DNA of 64,000 nt from an uncultured bacterium (GTDB lineage: Bacteria > Pseudomonadota > Alphaproteobacteria > Sphingomonadales > Sphingomonadaceae), in NCBI GenBank assembly GCA_942636505.2, contig CALOGB020000174.1:248001-312000 (forward strand), in the 5' to 3' direction. The position numbers were made by a program, and so were the translations under genes. This document shows, piece by piece, positions 36,305 to 45,349 of this stretch (positions are counted from its first letter, which is position 1; each line of letters opens with the position of its first letter). A model generated the notes under the pieces. The model made no database searches, was not told the DNA's origin, and worked only from the letters and a program-made list of their open reading frames with translations.

Positions 36305-37198
36305 TTATCCTCGGGGGCTGTGTTCGTAGCCTAGACTTGGCGGCAGCGGGACGGGTTTGCCGCAGTCGTGAAGGGTAAGTCCGGAGCCGGCTGAGAACGC
36401 GCCGATTCGCGTGGCGTCGGTGACGAAATCTTGCGGTGCAGCAAAAAGGAGTTGGTAGTCGTCACCCGCCGTGGCTGCGGCGAGCCGGTCGCCGGAGAAG
36501 GTGCGAAAGGCGTCGGAGAGCGGGATGCGTTTGAGGTCGACGCTGACGGCGAGGTTGCTGGCTGAGGCCATGCGGGACGCGTCGATGAGAAGACCGTCGG
36601 ATACGTCCATCATCGCGTGGACGTGCGGGGCAAGCATGCGGCCGTCGGCGAGCCGTGGCTGTGGGCGACGATACGCGGCGAGCAGTTCGGCTGGGCCTTG
36701 CGCGCCGAGTGCGATAACGAGACCCGCGCCAGCGTCGCCGATCGTGCCGGTGACGTAGAGCGCGTCGCCTACCCGTGCGCCGTTGCGGGCAGGGGCGGCG
36801 GCGTCGCTGCCGAATGCGGTGACCGTCAGGACTCGCGGCGCATTCGGTGGGAGCGTCACGGTGTCGCCGCCGATGATGCGCGTGTCGAAGGCCGTCAGGA
36901 CTTCCGCGAGCCCTTCGAGAAACGCGCGGTCCCACGCATCGTCGCCAAGCGGGTAGTTGAGGAGGATGCCTTCGAGTCTAGCGCCCTTGGCGGCCAGATC
37001 GGAAAGGTTGGTCGCGACCAGCTTCCACGCGACGTCCCGCGCGGGGTCGGTCGGGAGAAAGTGTACGCCTTCGACGAGCGTGTCAGTGGTAACAACGAGC
37101 GGGCCCGCGTCGATCAACGCGGTATCGTCGTCGAGACCACGCGCCGCCGGATGGAGCGGAAGCCGACGCAGTGCGGCAATGAACTCGGCTTCGGTCAC
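36305..37198 (-). CDS. thiL: Thiamine-monophosphate kinase
   Basis: The 297-residue enzyme makes thiamine diphosphate from thiamine monophosphate. Seen are EAEFIAALRRLPL at the start, GLDDDTALI (metal-binding Asp), VVTTDTLVEGVHFL, NLSDLAAKGA, IGGDTV, MDVSDGLLIDASRMA, AGDDYQLLF. The GTG at 37198 is chosen because the earlier in-frame ATG lies inside a repeat. nusB is upstream and hppA downstream. Confidence 0.93.
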   Translation of the reverse strand: MTEAEFIAALRRLPLHPAARGLDDDTALIDAGPLVVTTDTLVEGVHFLPTDPARDVAWKLVATNLSDLAAKGARLEGILLNYPLGDDAWDRAFLEGLAEVLTAFDTRIIGGDTVTLPPNAPRVLTVTAFGSDAAAPARNGARVGDALYVTGTIGDAGAGLVIALGAQGPAELLAAYRRPQPRLADGRMLAPHVHAMMDVSDGLLIDASRMASASNLAVSVDLKRIPLSDAFRTFSGDRLAAATAGDDYQLLFAAPQDFVTDATRIGAFSAGSGLTLHDCGKPVPLPPSLGYEHSPRG

Positions 37199-37205
37199 TA
37201 TCTGC

Positions 37206-37308
37206 TCCCTCTCCCCTCCGGGGAGAGGGCTGGGGTGAGGGGCCGTTCCAGGCACCGCACTGTTTGGCAGCCCCTCACCCCGACCCTCTCCCCAAAGGGG
37301 AGAGGGAA
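37206..37308. repeat. Paired inverted-repeat element
   Basis: CCCTCTCCCCTCCGGGGAGAGG, with its inverse CCTCTCCCCAAAGGGGAGAGG at the other end, and GGGTGAGGGG paired with CCCCTCACCC inside, about 40 bases apart. Lies between nusB and thiL in the same operon. Confidence 0.75.
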
Positions 37309-37309
37309 A

Positions 37310-37765
37310 TTACGCGCGCACCTCTTTCGCGATACCGTCGAGCAGCCCGTTCACGAAGCCCGACTCCCGCTTGTCGTAGAACGCATGCGCGACGTCGACA
37401 TACTCGCTGATCACCGCGGCGACCGGCACGTCCTTGCGCGCCAGCAACTCATAGGTCCCGACCCGGATGATCGCCTTCATCGGCTTGTCGAGGCGGGCGA
37501 GCGTCCATCCCTTGGCCAGCTTGCCCTCGATCAGCACGTCGATCTCGCCGGCGCGCGCGTTGGCGCCCGACACCAGGTCATCGAAGAAATCGACGTCGGC
37601 CTCGGCATATTCGACGTCTTCGATCGTCGCGCCGAGTCGGTGCTGGTGGAATTCGTTGAGCAGGACGGGCATCGCGGTGCCTTCCATCTCGTGCTGGTAG
37701 GTAGCCTGGACGGCGGCGAGGCGCGCGGCGGCACGCGCCTTGGTGCGGGGGGCGGTTCGAGTCAT
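37310..37765 (-). CDS. nusB: Transcription antitermination factor NusB
   Basis: The 151-residue all-helical protein has AARLAAVQATYQHEME, an alpha-specific insertion near DVEYAEADVDFFDDLV, RLDKPMKAIIRVGTYELL, VAAVISEYVDVAHAF and SGFVNGLLDGIAKEV at the end, the NusB signature. It binds the boxA RNA with S10 in rRNA antitermination. It follows hisD on the same strand, separated by a large palindrome. Confidence 0.95.
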   Translation of the reverse strand: MTRTAPRTKARAAARLAAVQATYQHEMEGTAMPVLLNEFHQHRLGATIEDVEYAEADVDFFDDLVSGANARAGEIDVLIEGKLAKGWTLARLDKPMKAIIRVGTYELLARKDVPVAAVISEYVDVAHAFYDKRESGFVNGLLDGIAKEVRA

Positions 37766-37840
37766 AAGCGGTTGCCTGTAGGCGCGGGGGGCCTGTGTGT
37801 CAGCCCTTTGCGTTTCGAACGGAATGGCGAGGAAGAATGG

Positions 37841-37973
37841 TTCGCGCAGAGGCGCAGAGAGCGCGGAGGGTGTTGCGCGCGGCGCAGCCGCTTCGATTCC
37901 TCATTGGCTGGTGATGATGGGGCCGCTCCGCGGCGAGCGATACACCTCCGCGCTCTCTGCGCCTCTGCGCGAA
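37841..37973. repeat. Large inverted repeat with perfect 29-bp arms
   Basis: The arm at 37841-37869 (TTCGCGCAGAGGCGCAGAGA...) and its exact inverse at 37945-37973 surround a 75-base core. It begins five bases after the hisD stop and is the longest exact inverted repeat I see here. Confidence 0.9.
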
Positions 37974-37977
37974 TAAA

Positions 37978-39273
37978 CTAACTGTTGAGCCGCAGCCGCA
38001 AAGCCACTGATTTTGCGTGTGCGGGAAGGCCCTCGGCATTCGCGAGGGCGACGGTGGCAGGCCCGAGTTCGCGCAACGCGGCTTCGTCGAGCGCCAGGAA
38101 GCTGGTGCGTTTCATGAAGTCGAGCACCGACAGCCCCGACGCAAACCGCGCGCGGCGGCCGGTGGGTAGGACGTGGTTCGGGCCGGCGACGTAATCGCCG
38201 ATCGCTTCGGGCGTGTAGCGGCCGAGGAATACCGAGCCGGCGTGGCGGATGCGGTCGAAGAATGCTTGCGGGTCGGGGATCGCCAGCTGGAGATGCTCGG
38301 CGGCAAGGCGGTCGACCAGCGGGATCGCCTCGTCGAGCGTATCGACGACGACGATCGCGCCGTTCGTCTCCCAAGCGACACGCGCGACGGCTTCGGTGGC
38401 GAGGTCGCGCAACTGGCGGTCGACGGCGTCCGCGACCTTGTCGGCAAAGGCGGCATCGTCGGTGAACAGGATCGACTGCGTGGTGACGTCGTGCTCGGCT
38501 TGGCTGAGCAGGTCGGCGGCGGTCCATTCGGGGTCGTTGAGCGCGTCGGCGACGACGACGATTTCCGAAGGACCCGCGACCATGTCGATGCCGACGACGC
38601 CGTAGACCTGGCGCTTGGCCTCCGCGACCCAGGCATTGCCGGGGCCGGTGATCACGTCGACCGGCTCGATCCTACCAGCGCCATAGGCCAGCGCCGCGAC
38701 CGCCTGAGCACCACCGACGCGCCAAATTTCGTCGACGCCAGCGAGATGCGCGGCGGCGAGGACGAGCGGGTTGATCTGGCCGTCCGGAGTCGGCGTGACC
38801 ATCGCCAGACGGCCGACGCCAGCGACCTTGGCGGGGATCGCGTTCATCAGCAGCGACGAGGGGTACGCGGCACGTCCACCCGGAACGTAGATACCGGCAG
38901 CGTCCACCGGCAGCCAACGTGCGCCGAGCCTCACACCCGCCGAGTCGACCGAGTCGCTGTCGAGAGGGCGCTGTTTCTCGTGATACGCGCGGATGCGAGT
39001 GGCAGCGAGTTCGAGTGCGGTGCGCAGGTCCGGATCGAGCGCGTCGAACGCGGCCTTGCAGTCGGCGGCGTCGATCTGCCAGCCGGTCGTTTCGAGATCA
39101 TGGCGATCATGCTTCTGCGTGAGGTCCCGGAGCGCGGTTTCGCTATCGCGGCGGACGGCTGCGATGATCGCGGCGACGTCCTGCGTGACGCCCGCGTCGG
39201 ACTCGCGACGGTCCTCGACGAGTGCAGTAAAGCGGGTCGCGAAATCGGCGTCGGTGGTATTGAGGCGGATCAT
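37978..39273 (-). CDS. hisD: Histidinol dehydrogenase
   Basis: The 431-residue cytoplasmic zinc enzyme oxidises histidinol to histidine in two steps. Conserved pieces are GVRLGARWLPVDAAGIYVPGGRAAYPSSLLMN, VGGAQAVAALAYG, VDVITGPGNAWVAEAKR, GPSEIVVVAD, DLLSQAEHD, and the C-terminal AGPNHVLPTGR. It is downstream of hisG, with an intervening palindromic element. Confidence 0.97.
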   Translation of the reverse strand: MIRLNTTDADFATRFTALVEDRRESDAGVTQDVAAIIAAVRRDSETALRDLTQKHDRHDLETTGWQIDAADCKAAFDALDPDLRTALELAATRIRAYHEKQRPLDSDSVDSAGVRLGARWLPVDAAGIYVPGGRAAYPSSLLMNAIPAKVAGVGRLAMVTPTPDGQINPLVLAAAHLAGVDEIWRVGGAQAVAALAYGAGRIEPVDVITGPGNAWVAEAKRQVYGVVGIDMVAGPSEIVVVADALNDPEWTAADLLSQAEHDVTTQSILFTDDAAFADKVADAVDRQLRDLATEAVARVAWETNGAIVVVDTLDEAIPLVDRLAAEHLQLAIPDPQAFFDRIRHAGSVFLGRYTPEAIGDYVAGPNHVLPTGRRARFASGLSVLDFMKRTSFLALDEAALRELGPATVALANAEGLPAHAKSVALRLRLNS

Positions 39274-39280
39274 GACTTAC

Positions 39281-39394
39281 CCTCCTCCCGCATGCGGGAG
39301 GGGCTAGGGGTGGGCACGCGCTTACCGCTGGCGTTACGCTGGAGGATAGCGCGAGCCCAACCCCCGGCCCCTTCCCGCATGCGGGAAGGGGAGC
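39281..39394. repeat. Paired inverted-repeat element
   Basis: CTCCCGCATGCGGGAG at one end and CTTCCCGCATGCGGGAAG at the other, with GGGGTGGGC/GCCCAACCCCC-like inner arms. Lies between hisG and hisD. Confidence 0.75.
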
Positions 39395-39406
39395 AGAAGA
39401 GCGCGC

Positions 39407-40075
39407 TCATGCTGCGATCTTCTGCGCTTCGACCGCGCGACGGAACGCCTCGACCAACGGCACCACCCGGCTGCGCGTTTTCATCGCGGCGCGGTTGACG
39501 ACAAGGCGGCTGGTGACTTCCATGATCGTCTCGACCTCGACCAGGCCGTTCTCCAGCAACGTCCGCCCCGACGACACGAGGTCGACGATCCGCGGCGCCA
39601 ATCCCAAGGTCGGCGCCAACTCCATCGCGCCGTTGAGCTTCACGCACTCCGCCTGCACGCCACGGCCTGCGAAATGCGCGGCGGTCACGTGCGGGTATTT
39701 GGTCGCTACGCGGACGTGGCTCCAGCCGCGCGGGTCGTCCTGTGCCGCCATCTCGGCAGGCTCGGCGACCGACAGCCGGCAATGGCCGATGCCGAGATCG
39801 ACCGGTGCGTACAGTTCCGAATAGCCGAACTCCGCGATCACGTCCGAGCCGACGATGCCGAGCTGTGCCGCGCCGTGCGCGACGAAGGTGGCGACGTCGA
39901 ACGCGCGCACCCGGATCAGTGAGATCGCGGAATCGTTGGTCGCAAAGCGTAACGCACGCGAATTCTCGTCGGAGAAGGACGCTTCGGGATGCACCCCGGC
40001 GCGCGCGAGCAACGGCAAGGCCTCGGCGAGGATGCGTCCCTTGGGGACCGCGATGATGATCTGGGAGTCTGGCAC
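39407..40075 (-). CDS. hisG: ATP phosphoribosyltransferase, short form
   Basis: The 222-residue enzyme from the GTG at 40075 starts the histidine pathway by joining ATP and PRPP. It opens with [18 protein letters not shown], has [36 protein letters not shown] (PRPP site) and [18 protein letters not shown]. It lacks the extra regulatory C-terminal domain of long HisG, so it is the short form that normally needs the HisZ subunit; I see no hisZ in the window. Divergent from the DUF2332 gene. Confidence 0.94.
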   Translation of the reverse strand: MPDSQIIIAVPKGRILAEALPLLARAGVHPEASFSDENSRALRFATNDSAISLIRVRAFDVATFVAHGAAQLGIVGSDVIAEFGYSELYAPVDLGIGHCRLSVAEPAEMAAQDDPRGWSHVRVATKYPHVTAAHFAGRGVQAECVKLNGAMELAPTLGLAPRIVDLVSSGRTLLENGLVEVETIMEVTSRLVVNRAAMKTRSRVVPLVEAFRRAVEAQKIAA

Positions 40076-40133
40076 GCGCCTGGCTTTACGGGGGGGGCTT
40101 GGCGGGTGCAACAACGTGCGTATGGCAAATGTA

Positions 40134-41222
40134 ATGGCAAGTTGCTCCGCGTTCGGAATCCAGGCGGGGTATTGCGCCGCGATGGATGCGCCGATCACGG
40201 CGCGGGTTTGCAGCGCGCTGGCGGAGTCGCTCGATCGGGACAGCGAGACGGGGCGGCGGGTGCTCGACTGGGCGGGCGAGCCGGTCGCGGATGCCTTGGC
40301 GTTACGACTGGTGAGTGGACTGCACGCACTGCATCGCGCGGGCGTCGATCCGGAGCTTTCTGCCGTATTCGCCGGCGTAGAAACCGACCCGGCGCGGATC
40401 GTCGCGATACTAAAGGCAACGCTCGTCGCACAGGATGCGGCGTTGCTGCCGTGGCTCGACGGACCGCCGCAGACCAACGAGGCGGCGCGGTCCGCCGGAA
40501 TGATGACCGGCATATTGCATCTGGCCGAGCGGTACGGGCCGCGGTTCGAGGTGCTGGAGATCGGCTCGAGCGCGGGGCTGAATCTGCTGATCGATCGATA
40601 TCGGTTCGACCTTGGCGGTGTGAATGTCGGACCATCGGCGTCGCCTGTGACTATCCACCCCGAATGGCGGGGTACGCCGCCGTCAGGCGCGCCGGTCAAG
40701 ATCGAATCGACAAGCGGCGTCGATATCCACCCGGTGAACGTCGCTGATCTGGCCGCAGCGGCGCGGCTCGAGGCGTATGTCTGGGTCGACGCGGTCGAGC
40801 GACAGGCGCGGCTCGCGGCGGCGATTGCGATGGTGCGGAAGGGCGGCGTCGATCTGGTCGAAGGCGATGCCGCCGACTGGGTTGAGGCAAGGTTGGCCGA
40901 TCCGCAGCCCGGCGGCGTTACGCGCGTGCTGATGCATTCGGTGGTGTGGCAGTATCTGCCCGCGACCTCCCGCGAGCGGATCCGGGTCGCGATGGACGCA
41001 GCGGGCGCGCGCGCGACGGTGGAGCGACCGCTCGGCTGGGTGATGATGGAGCCGAACCGCGATCTGCACCGCCACGAGGTCCGCGTACGCGGCTGGCCGG
41101 GCGAGCGGCCGATGGAACTGGTTGCGCTGACGCATGCGCATGGCGCCTGGGTCGAGGGGCTCTCGGCGCCGTACGAGACGCGGGACTACGTCATGCGACG
41201 TGGCGCCTACGAGAAGGACTGA
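40134..41222 (+). CDS. DUF2332-family protein
   Basis: The 362-residue protein has the DUF2332 pattern: [26 protein letters not shown] at the start, [40 protein letters not shown] and [12 protein letters not shown]. The GSSAGLN loop resembles a Rossmann, SAM-binding-type fold, but no activity is known to me. Starts at 40122 and 40134 are both possible; a third at 40182 would remove the conserved N terminus. It ends at a hairpin shared with the convergent RcnB-like gene. Confidence 0.8.
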   Translation: MASCSAFGIQAGYCAAMDAPITARVCSALAESLDRDSETGRRVLDWAGEPVADALALRLVSGLHALHRAGVDPELSAVFAGVETDPARIVAILKATLVAQDAALLPWLDGPPQTNEAARSAGMMTGILHLAERYGPRFEVLEIGSSAGLNLLIDRYRFDLGGVNVGPSASPVTIHPEWRGTPPSGAPVKIESTSGVDIHPVNVADLAAAARLEAYVWVDAVERQARLAAAIAMVRKGGVDLVEGDAADWVEARLADPQPGGVTRVLMHSVVWQYLPATSRERIRVAMDAAGARATVERPLGWVMMEPNRDLHRHEVRVRGWPGERPMELVALTHAHGAWVEGLSAPYETRDYVMRRGAYEKD

Positions 41223-41236
41223 GGCGCCAGATACGA

Positions 41237-41266
41237 GGGCGGCCCGGGATCGCTCCCAGGCCGCCC
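41237..41266. terminator. Bidirectional hairpin between convergent genes
   Basis: GGGCGGCC pairs with GGCCGCCC, with an inner GGGA/TCCC pair around a TCGC loop. It lies 15 bases after the DUF2332 stop and 18 before the RcnB-like stop on the other strand. No clear T tract, so termination strength is uncertain. Confidence 0.6.
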
Positions 41267-41283
41267 AAACTTGGCAGAAGGTC

Positions 41284-41763
41284 CTAGTAGAAGAAGCCGT
41301 TATTGACCTGGGCGACGCGGCCGTTGCGCATGTCGACCAGAACGACGTCGCGGCCGTAGCGGACCCAGCGCTGATAGCCGTAGGCGGGGCGTGACAGGCG
41401 GTACGTCTGATAGTCGTTGATCCAGTATTGGCGACCGTAATAGTTCGGCGCGAATCGGTAGCCAACGCTCACCGGACGATAACGATAGCCGCGCGGTCCG
41501 ACATAGGCGGGGCGGCGGTAGACGTTACCGTGCGTGCGGCGATAGTCGCGCCAGTCCTCGCGCGCTTCGCGGCGGTCTTCGCGCAGTTCCTGGCGGGCTT
41601 CGCGGACGTCGCCGCGGTCGCCGTAACGGCGGGCGCGCTGCAGGTCGCGCTGGCTCTCGCGGATTTCGCGCTGGTCGCGGCGGACTTCGCCGTAGCTCTG
41701 CGCGGTGGCGAAGGTGGGGACTAGGGTGGCGGCGGCTACGGCCGCAAGGATCATCTTGCGCAT
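41284..41763 (-). CDS. RcnB-family periplasmic protein
   Basis: The 159-residue protein has a signal peptide (MRKMILAAVAAATLVPTFATAQ), an Arg/Asp/Glu-rich helical stretch (REIRESQRDLQRARRYGDR...), then the RcnB C-terminal pattern: YYGRQYWINDYQTYRL, YQRWVRYGRDVVLVDMRNGRVAQV. RcnB is linked in E. coli to nickel and cobalt homeostasis; here only the fold is supported. No efflux gene is adjacent. Confidence 0.85.
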   Translation of the reverse strand: MRKMILAAVAAATLVPTFATAQSYGEVRRDQREIRESQRDLQRARRYGDRGDVREARQELREDRREAREDWRDYRRTHGNVYRRPAYVGPRGYRYRPVSVGYRFAPNYYGRQYWINDYQTYRLSRPAYGYQRWVRYGRDVVLVDMRNGRVAQVNNGFFY

Positions 41764-41905
41764 GATTGCTCTCCTGTTTCGACGCCGGATCAACGGCATG
41801 GACAGGCTTTTGCTCCCGCCGCGCTGAACGATCGCCGAATGTGATGGTCAGGATTTAGACAGGTGGCGAAAGTTCGGAACGAGTACGCATCAGCGGCAAT
41901 GTCTT

Positions 41906-42031
41906 GATCCTCCCCCGCCAGGGGGAGGTGGCTGGCGCTTGCCAGACGGAGGGGGCGGTTAGGGCAACCTCTGTTCCGCGTCCTCCCCCTCCGACGCCTA
42001 CGGCGCCACCCCCCCCTGGCGGGTGAGGATT
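41906..42031. repeat. Paired inverted-repeat element
   Basis: GATCCTCCCCCGCCAGGGGG at one end and CCCCCCTGGCGGGTGAGGAT at the other are near inverses; inner arms AGACGGAGGGGGCGG and CCTCCCCCTCCGACG pair. Similar ends are found at 44505-44636. Confidence 0.75.
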
Positions 42032-42050
42032 GGAAGAGTGCTCAGATGCC

Positions 42051-42914
42051 TCATCGACGCATCGCGGCGATCACCGCGTCGGGTTTCTGCCACGGCACGA
42101 AATGGCCCGCGTCGATCTTCTCGATCGTGAGGTCGGGTACATATTCGGCGAGGTCGAGCTGGCTCGGCAGCAGCGCGGTGTCCTGCATCCCCCAGATCAC
42201 CAGCACCGGCATCGCGGTCGGCGGGAACGGCGCGTCGAGGAAGGCGGGGCGGGGCGGGGTTTCGTCCATGGCGGGCACGACGATCGCGCTGGCACGGTAC
42301 CAGTTGAGCATCGCGGTGATCGCGCCGGGCTGGCCCCATTCGTCGAGATAGGCGGCCTTGTCCTCGGCCATCGCGGCGAGATCGGCGTGCTTTGCAAAAC
42401 TGGTGTCGAAGAAGGTTTCGAGGCCGATCGCGGCGATGTGCTTTTCGAGATCAGGGTTACGGAACGCACGGATATACTGGCTGGCGGCGCGCTGTTCGAG
42501 GTCGTCGAACATGGTGCGCTGGAAGACGAGCGGGTGGGGGGCGTTGATGATGACGAGCTTCGCAACGCGCTCCGGATGGCGCAACGCCGCCATCCACGCG
42601 ACCGCGCCGCCCCAGTCGTGGCCGACCAGCGTGAAGCGGTCGATCTCGAGGTGATCGGCGAGCGCGATCAGGTCTGCGACGATCTTGTCGGGGGTGTAGC
42701 TGTCGACGCCCTCCGGCTTGGACGAGCGTGCGAAGCCGCGCTGGTCGGGGGCGATCACGTAGTGGTCGCGGGCGAGATCCGGGGCGATGTCGCGCCACGT
42801 ACGATGCGATTCGGGGAAGCCGTGGAGGAGGATGACGGGCGGGTTCGCGGGATCGCCGGAGATCGCGACGTCAAGATCTACGCCGGTCGATAGTGGGATG
42901 CGTTGTAGTGTCAT
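42051..42914 (-). CDS. Alpha/beta hydrolase, epoxide hydrolase/haloalkane dehalogenase-like
   Basis: The 287-residue cytoplasmic enzyme has the HGFPES oxyanion motif (residues 31-36), the Asp nucleophile D100 in LVGHDWGGAVA, and the catalytic His near residue 273 in DAGHFVPWQ. An Asp nucleophile points to an epoxide hydrolase or haloalkane dehalogenase rather than an esterase. The cap domain lies near 140-220. Substrate unknown. Confidence 0.9.
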   Translation of the reverse strand: MTLQRIPLSTGVDLDVAISGDPANPPVILLHGFPESHRTWRDIAPDLARDHYVIAPDQRGFARSSKPEGVDSYTPDKIVADLIALADHLEIDRFTLVGHDWGGAVAWMAALRHPERVAKLVIINAPHPLVFQRTMFDDLEQRAASQYIRAFRNPDLEKHIAAIGLETFFDTSFAKHADLAAMAEDKAAYLDEWGQPGAITAMLNWYRASAIVVPAMDETPPRPAFLDAPFPPTAMPVLVIWGMQDTALLPSQLDLAEYVPDLTIEKIDAGHFVPWQKPDAVIAAMRR

Positions 42915-42918
42915 CGTT

Positions 42919-43147
42919 CCCCTCCCGCTGGCGGGAGGGGTTAGGGGAGGGCCTACCCGTCGCGCTGCCTGCTGGTCATGCCCTCCCCCGACCCCTCCCG
43001 CAAGCGGGAGGGGAGCAGAAGGTGCGTTGTCCCCTCCCGTTTACGGGAGGGGCTGGGCTGGGGGTGGGCTCCCGGCCAATTTCAAACGGATCGCTGATGG
43101 ATAGCGCGTGCCCACCCCCTACCCCCTCCCGCTTGCGGGAGGGGAGG
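42919..43147. repeat. Compound inverted-repeat region
   Basis: Several copies of CCCTCCCGCNNGCGGGAGGG-type hairpins occur in both orientations (near 42920, 42993, 43036 and 43122), joined by GGGTGGGC-like inner arms. It looks like two paired-arm elements next to each other, between the epoxide-hydrolase-like gene and pirin. Confidence 0.75.
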
Positions 43148-43149
43148 AG

Positions 43150-44049
43150 TCAGGGATAGCTTACCGTTTTCGGGATCGCGGGGATTTCGATCCATTCCTT
43201 CTCGTCACCAGGCACCTTCGGAAAGTTGCCCGCATTCCAGTCCCGCTTTGCCTGTTCGATGCGGTCGCGGCTGGAACTCACGAAGTTCCACCACACGTGG
43301 CGCGGCGTCGTGAACGCATCGCCGCCGCAGAGCATCGCGCGGCCGCCATGCGCAGACCGAAGCGTCGCAGAGATTCCGGGGCGGAGCACATACAGCACCT
43401 GCGGCTCCAGCTTCACGCCTTCCAGCGTCGCCTCGCCCATCGCCAGGTAGATCGCGCGCTCCTCGGCGGCCGCGTCGATCGGCACGCTCGCGCCCGGATC
43501 GAGCGCGATGTCGGCGTAGATCGTCCCCGAATAGGTCGTGGTCGGCGCGGTCTGGCCCCAGAGGCTCCCCATGATGATCCGCGAGCGCGCGCCGTGCGCC
43601 TCGATCGTCGGCAGTTGCGCCTTGGTGACGTGCTCGAACGCGGGGTCGATCTCCTCGACCGCCTCGGGCATCGCCAGCCAGGTCTGGATACCCGACAGGT
43701 TCGGCCCCTCGGCACGCTCGTCGCCGGGCGAGCGTTCGGAATGGACGATGCCGTGGCCCGCTGTCATCAGATTGACCGCGCCCGGCTCGATCCGCGCCTG
43801 CGTGCCGAGCGAATCGCGATGGTCGATCGCGCCGTCGAACAGGTACGTAACCGTCGACAGGTTGATATGCGGGTGCGGGCGCACGTCGATGCCCTGGCCC
43901 ACGTCGAGATGCGCCGGGCCCATCTGGTCGAAGAACAGGAACGGGCCGACCATCGTCCGTTCCTTGTTCGGCAGCGTGCGGTGGACCTTGAACCCGCCGA
44001 GATCATGCGTCGACGGCAGGATGGTCTGGAGGACGAAATCATCGAGCAT
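43150..44049 (-). CDS. Pirin-family protein
   Basis: The 299-residue two-cupin protein has the pirin metal-binding motif DVRPHPHINLSTVTYLF and HGIVHSERSP, and a C-terminal cupin with PGISATLRSAHGGRAMLCGG. Some pirins act as quercetinases, others bind regulators; function here is unknown. It follows the NUDIX gene by four bases and is probably co-transcribed. Confidence 0.92.
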   Translation of the reverse strand: MLDDFVLQTILPSTHDLGGFKVHRTLPNKERTMVGPFLFFDQMGPAHLDVGQGIDVRPHPHINLSTVTYLFDGAIDHRDSLGTQARIEPGAVNLMTAGHGIVHSERSPGDERAEGPNLSGIQTWLAMPEAVEEIDPAFEHVTKAQLPTIEAHGARSRIIMGSLWGQTAPTTTYSGTIYADIALDPGASVPIDAAAEERAIYLAMGEATLEGVKLEPQVLYVLRPGISATLRSAHGGRAMLCGGDAFTTPRHVWWNFVSSSRDRIEQAKRDWNAGNFPKVPGDEKEWIEIPAIPKTVSYP

Positions 44050-44053
44050 GGCG

Positions 44054-44503
44054 TTATCCCTTGGCAGGTTCCGTGGCGTCGAGCAGTTCGACCAGGTCTG
44101 CTGGATAGAGCGTTTCGTGGAAGCCCGCGATGTCGTTTCGGGAAAACCAGCGGTGACCGACGAGCAGTTGCTTCTCCTGTTCGGTGAGATTGCCCGCCTT
44201 CACGTCGCAGCTGTCGACGTCGATCCGGAAATAGCGCTCGTCCGCAGTCACCTCCACACCTTCGAAGGTGCGGAAGTCGACGACGCGGCGCGCGACTTCG
44301 GGGCCGCAGTCGATGTCGAGCCCGACTTCCTCCCAGAGTTCGCGGCGGGCGGCGGCGGCGTAGCTCTCGCCCGGATCGACTGCGCCGCCGGGCGTGCACC
44401 AGAGCGGCGGGCGGTCGGTGGGGGTGAAGCGGAACATCAGGACGCGATCCTGGCCGTCGACAAGCAGGATGCGCGCTGCTGGACGTGGCGCGCGCGCGCT
44501 CAT
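44054..44503 (-). CDS. NUDIX hydrolase
   Basis: The 149-residue enzyme carries a full Nudix box at residues 40-62 (GAVDPGESYAAAARRELWEEVG) and a core beta sheet before it. It hydrolyses nucleoside diphosphate derivatives; the substrate cannot be told. The ATG at 44503 is preferred over an earlier one inside a repeat element. Pirin follows after four bases. Confidence 0.92.
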   Translation of the reverse strand: MSARAPRPAARILLVDGQDRVLMFRFTPTDRPPLWCTPGGAVDPGESYAAAARRELWEEVGLDIDCGPEVARRVVDFRTFEGVEVTADERYFRIDVDSCDVKAGNLTEQEKQLLVGHRWFSRNDIAGFHETLYPADLVELLDATEPAKG

Positions 44504-44504
44504 C

Positions 44505-44636
44505 GATCCTCCCCCGCAAGGGGGAGGTGGCAGGCATAGCCTGACGGAGGGGGAGGGCACGGAGCAGCGGTCATCGTTTACCGCCCCCTCCGTCTCGCCG
44601 CGCGATCCACCTCCCCCTGGCGGGGGAGGATCGAAG
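44505..44636. repeat. Paired inverted-repeat element
   Basis: GATCCTCCCCCGCAAGGGGG at one end and CCCCCTGGCGGGGGAGGATC at the other, with GACGGAGGGGGAGG and CCCCCTCCGTC as inner arms. Same type as 41906-42031. Confidence 0.8.
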
Positions 44637-44641
44637 AACCA

Positions 44642-45349
44642 TCATGCCCCGTCGAGTTCCGGATAGGCGCGGAAGATGCCGTCGGTGTTGAAGGCGACGC
44701 GGCGGTCGCTCTTGAGATACGCCTTGATGCCCGGCAGCGCCGCGACCTGATCATGGATGCGAACCAAATTCGGATAGTCGGGTTCGAGCGTCTTCATCCG
44801 CTTCGGGAACATGTACCGCAGCCCCTCGATCACCTGGAACAGCGACGTATCGGCATAGCTCCATTTGTGATCGATCAGCCAGTCGCCGGTATTGGCCTGC
44901 GCCGCATCCTCGAAATGACCGAGATACTTCGGCATCCGCGCCTCGCGGAATTGCTTGGCCGCACGCGCCGCCTCGGGCTTCTGATCGTCGTAATAGTCCA
45001 TCATCGCGACCGGATGATGGACGTTGTGGACCTCCGCGACGAAGTCGGCGATCGTTAGCTGGAGCTGGTTGAGCCACAGCCGGTCCGCCATGTTCGACGG
45101 CGCGAGGCCGTGACGCTCGCCGAGATACATCAGGATGTTCGCGACCTGCGCGATGACCAGACCGTCGAGTTCCAGATACGGCGGCGCGAACGGTGTCCGT
45201 CCGGTGCGGTCGTTTAGATCGGCGAGCAAGCCCTCTTCGCCTACGCCACGCGCGCAATCCTCATACGCGATCTCGGCACCTTCGAGCGCGAGCCGGACGA
45301 ACTCGCCGCGACCTTGGAGGGAGGGCCAGTACCAGAGCTTGTACGCCAT
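44642..45349 (-). CDS. Glutathione S-transferase-like protein
   Basis: The 235-residue protein has a thioredoxin-like N-terminal domain (YKLWYWPSLQGRGEFVRLALEGA; the Tyr/Trp near residue 5 could help the thiolate) and an all-helical C-terminal domain (NWLNQLQLT-type: DRLWLNQLQLTIADFV, PNLVRIHDQVAALPG). The start overlaps the bolA stop by one base (TGATG), so translation is coupled. Substrate unknown. Confidence 0.88.
   Translation of the reverse strand: MAYKLWYWPSLQGRGEFVRLALEGAEIAYEDCARGVGEEGLLADLNDRTGRTPFAPPYLELDGLVIAQVANILMYLGERHGLAPSNMADRLWLNQLQLTIADFVAEVHNVHHPVAMMDYYDDQKPEAARAAKQFREARMPKYLGHFEDAAQANTGDWLIDHKWSYADTSLFQVIEGLRYMFPKRMKTLEPDYPNLVRIHDQVAALPGIKAYLKSDRRVAFNTDGIFRAYPELDGA

Noticed and set aside
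37199..37260. Extended N terminus of thiL
   Set aside because: The upstream in-frame ATG is inside a palindromic element and adds Pro/Gly-rich residues unlike the family; the GTG fits better.
40076..40699. N-terminal extension of hisG
   Set aside because: It runs antisense to DUF2332 and the HisG fold starts at the GTG at 40075.
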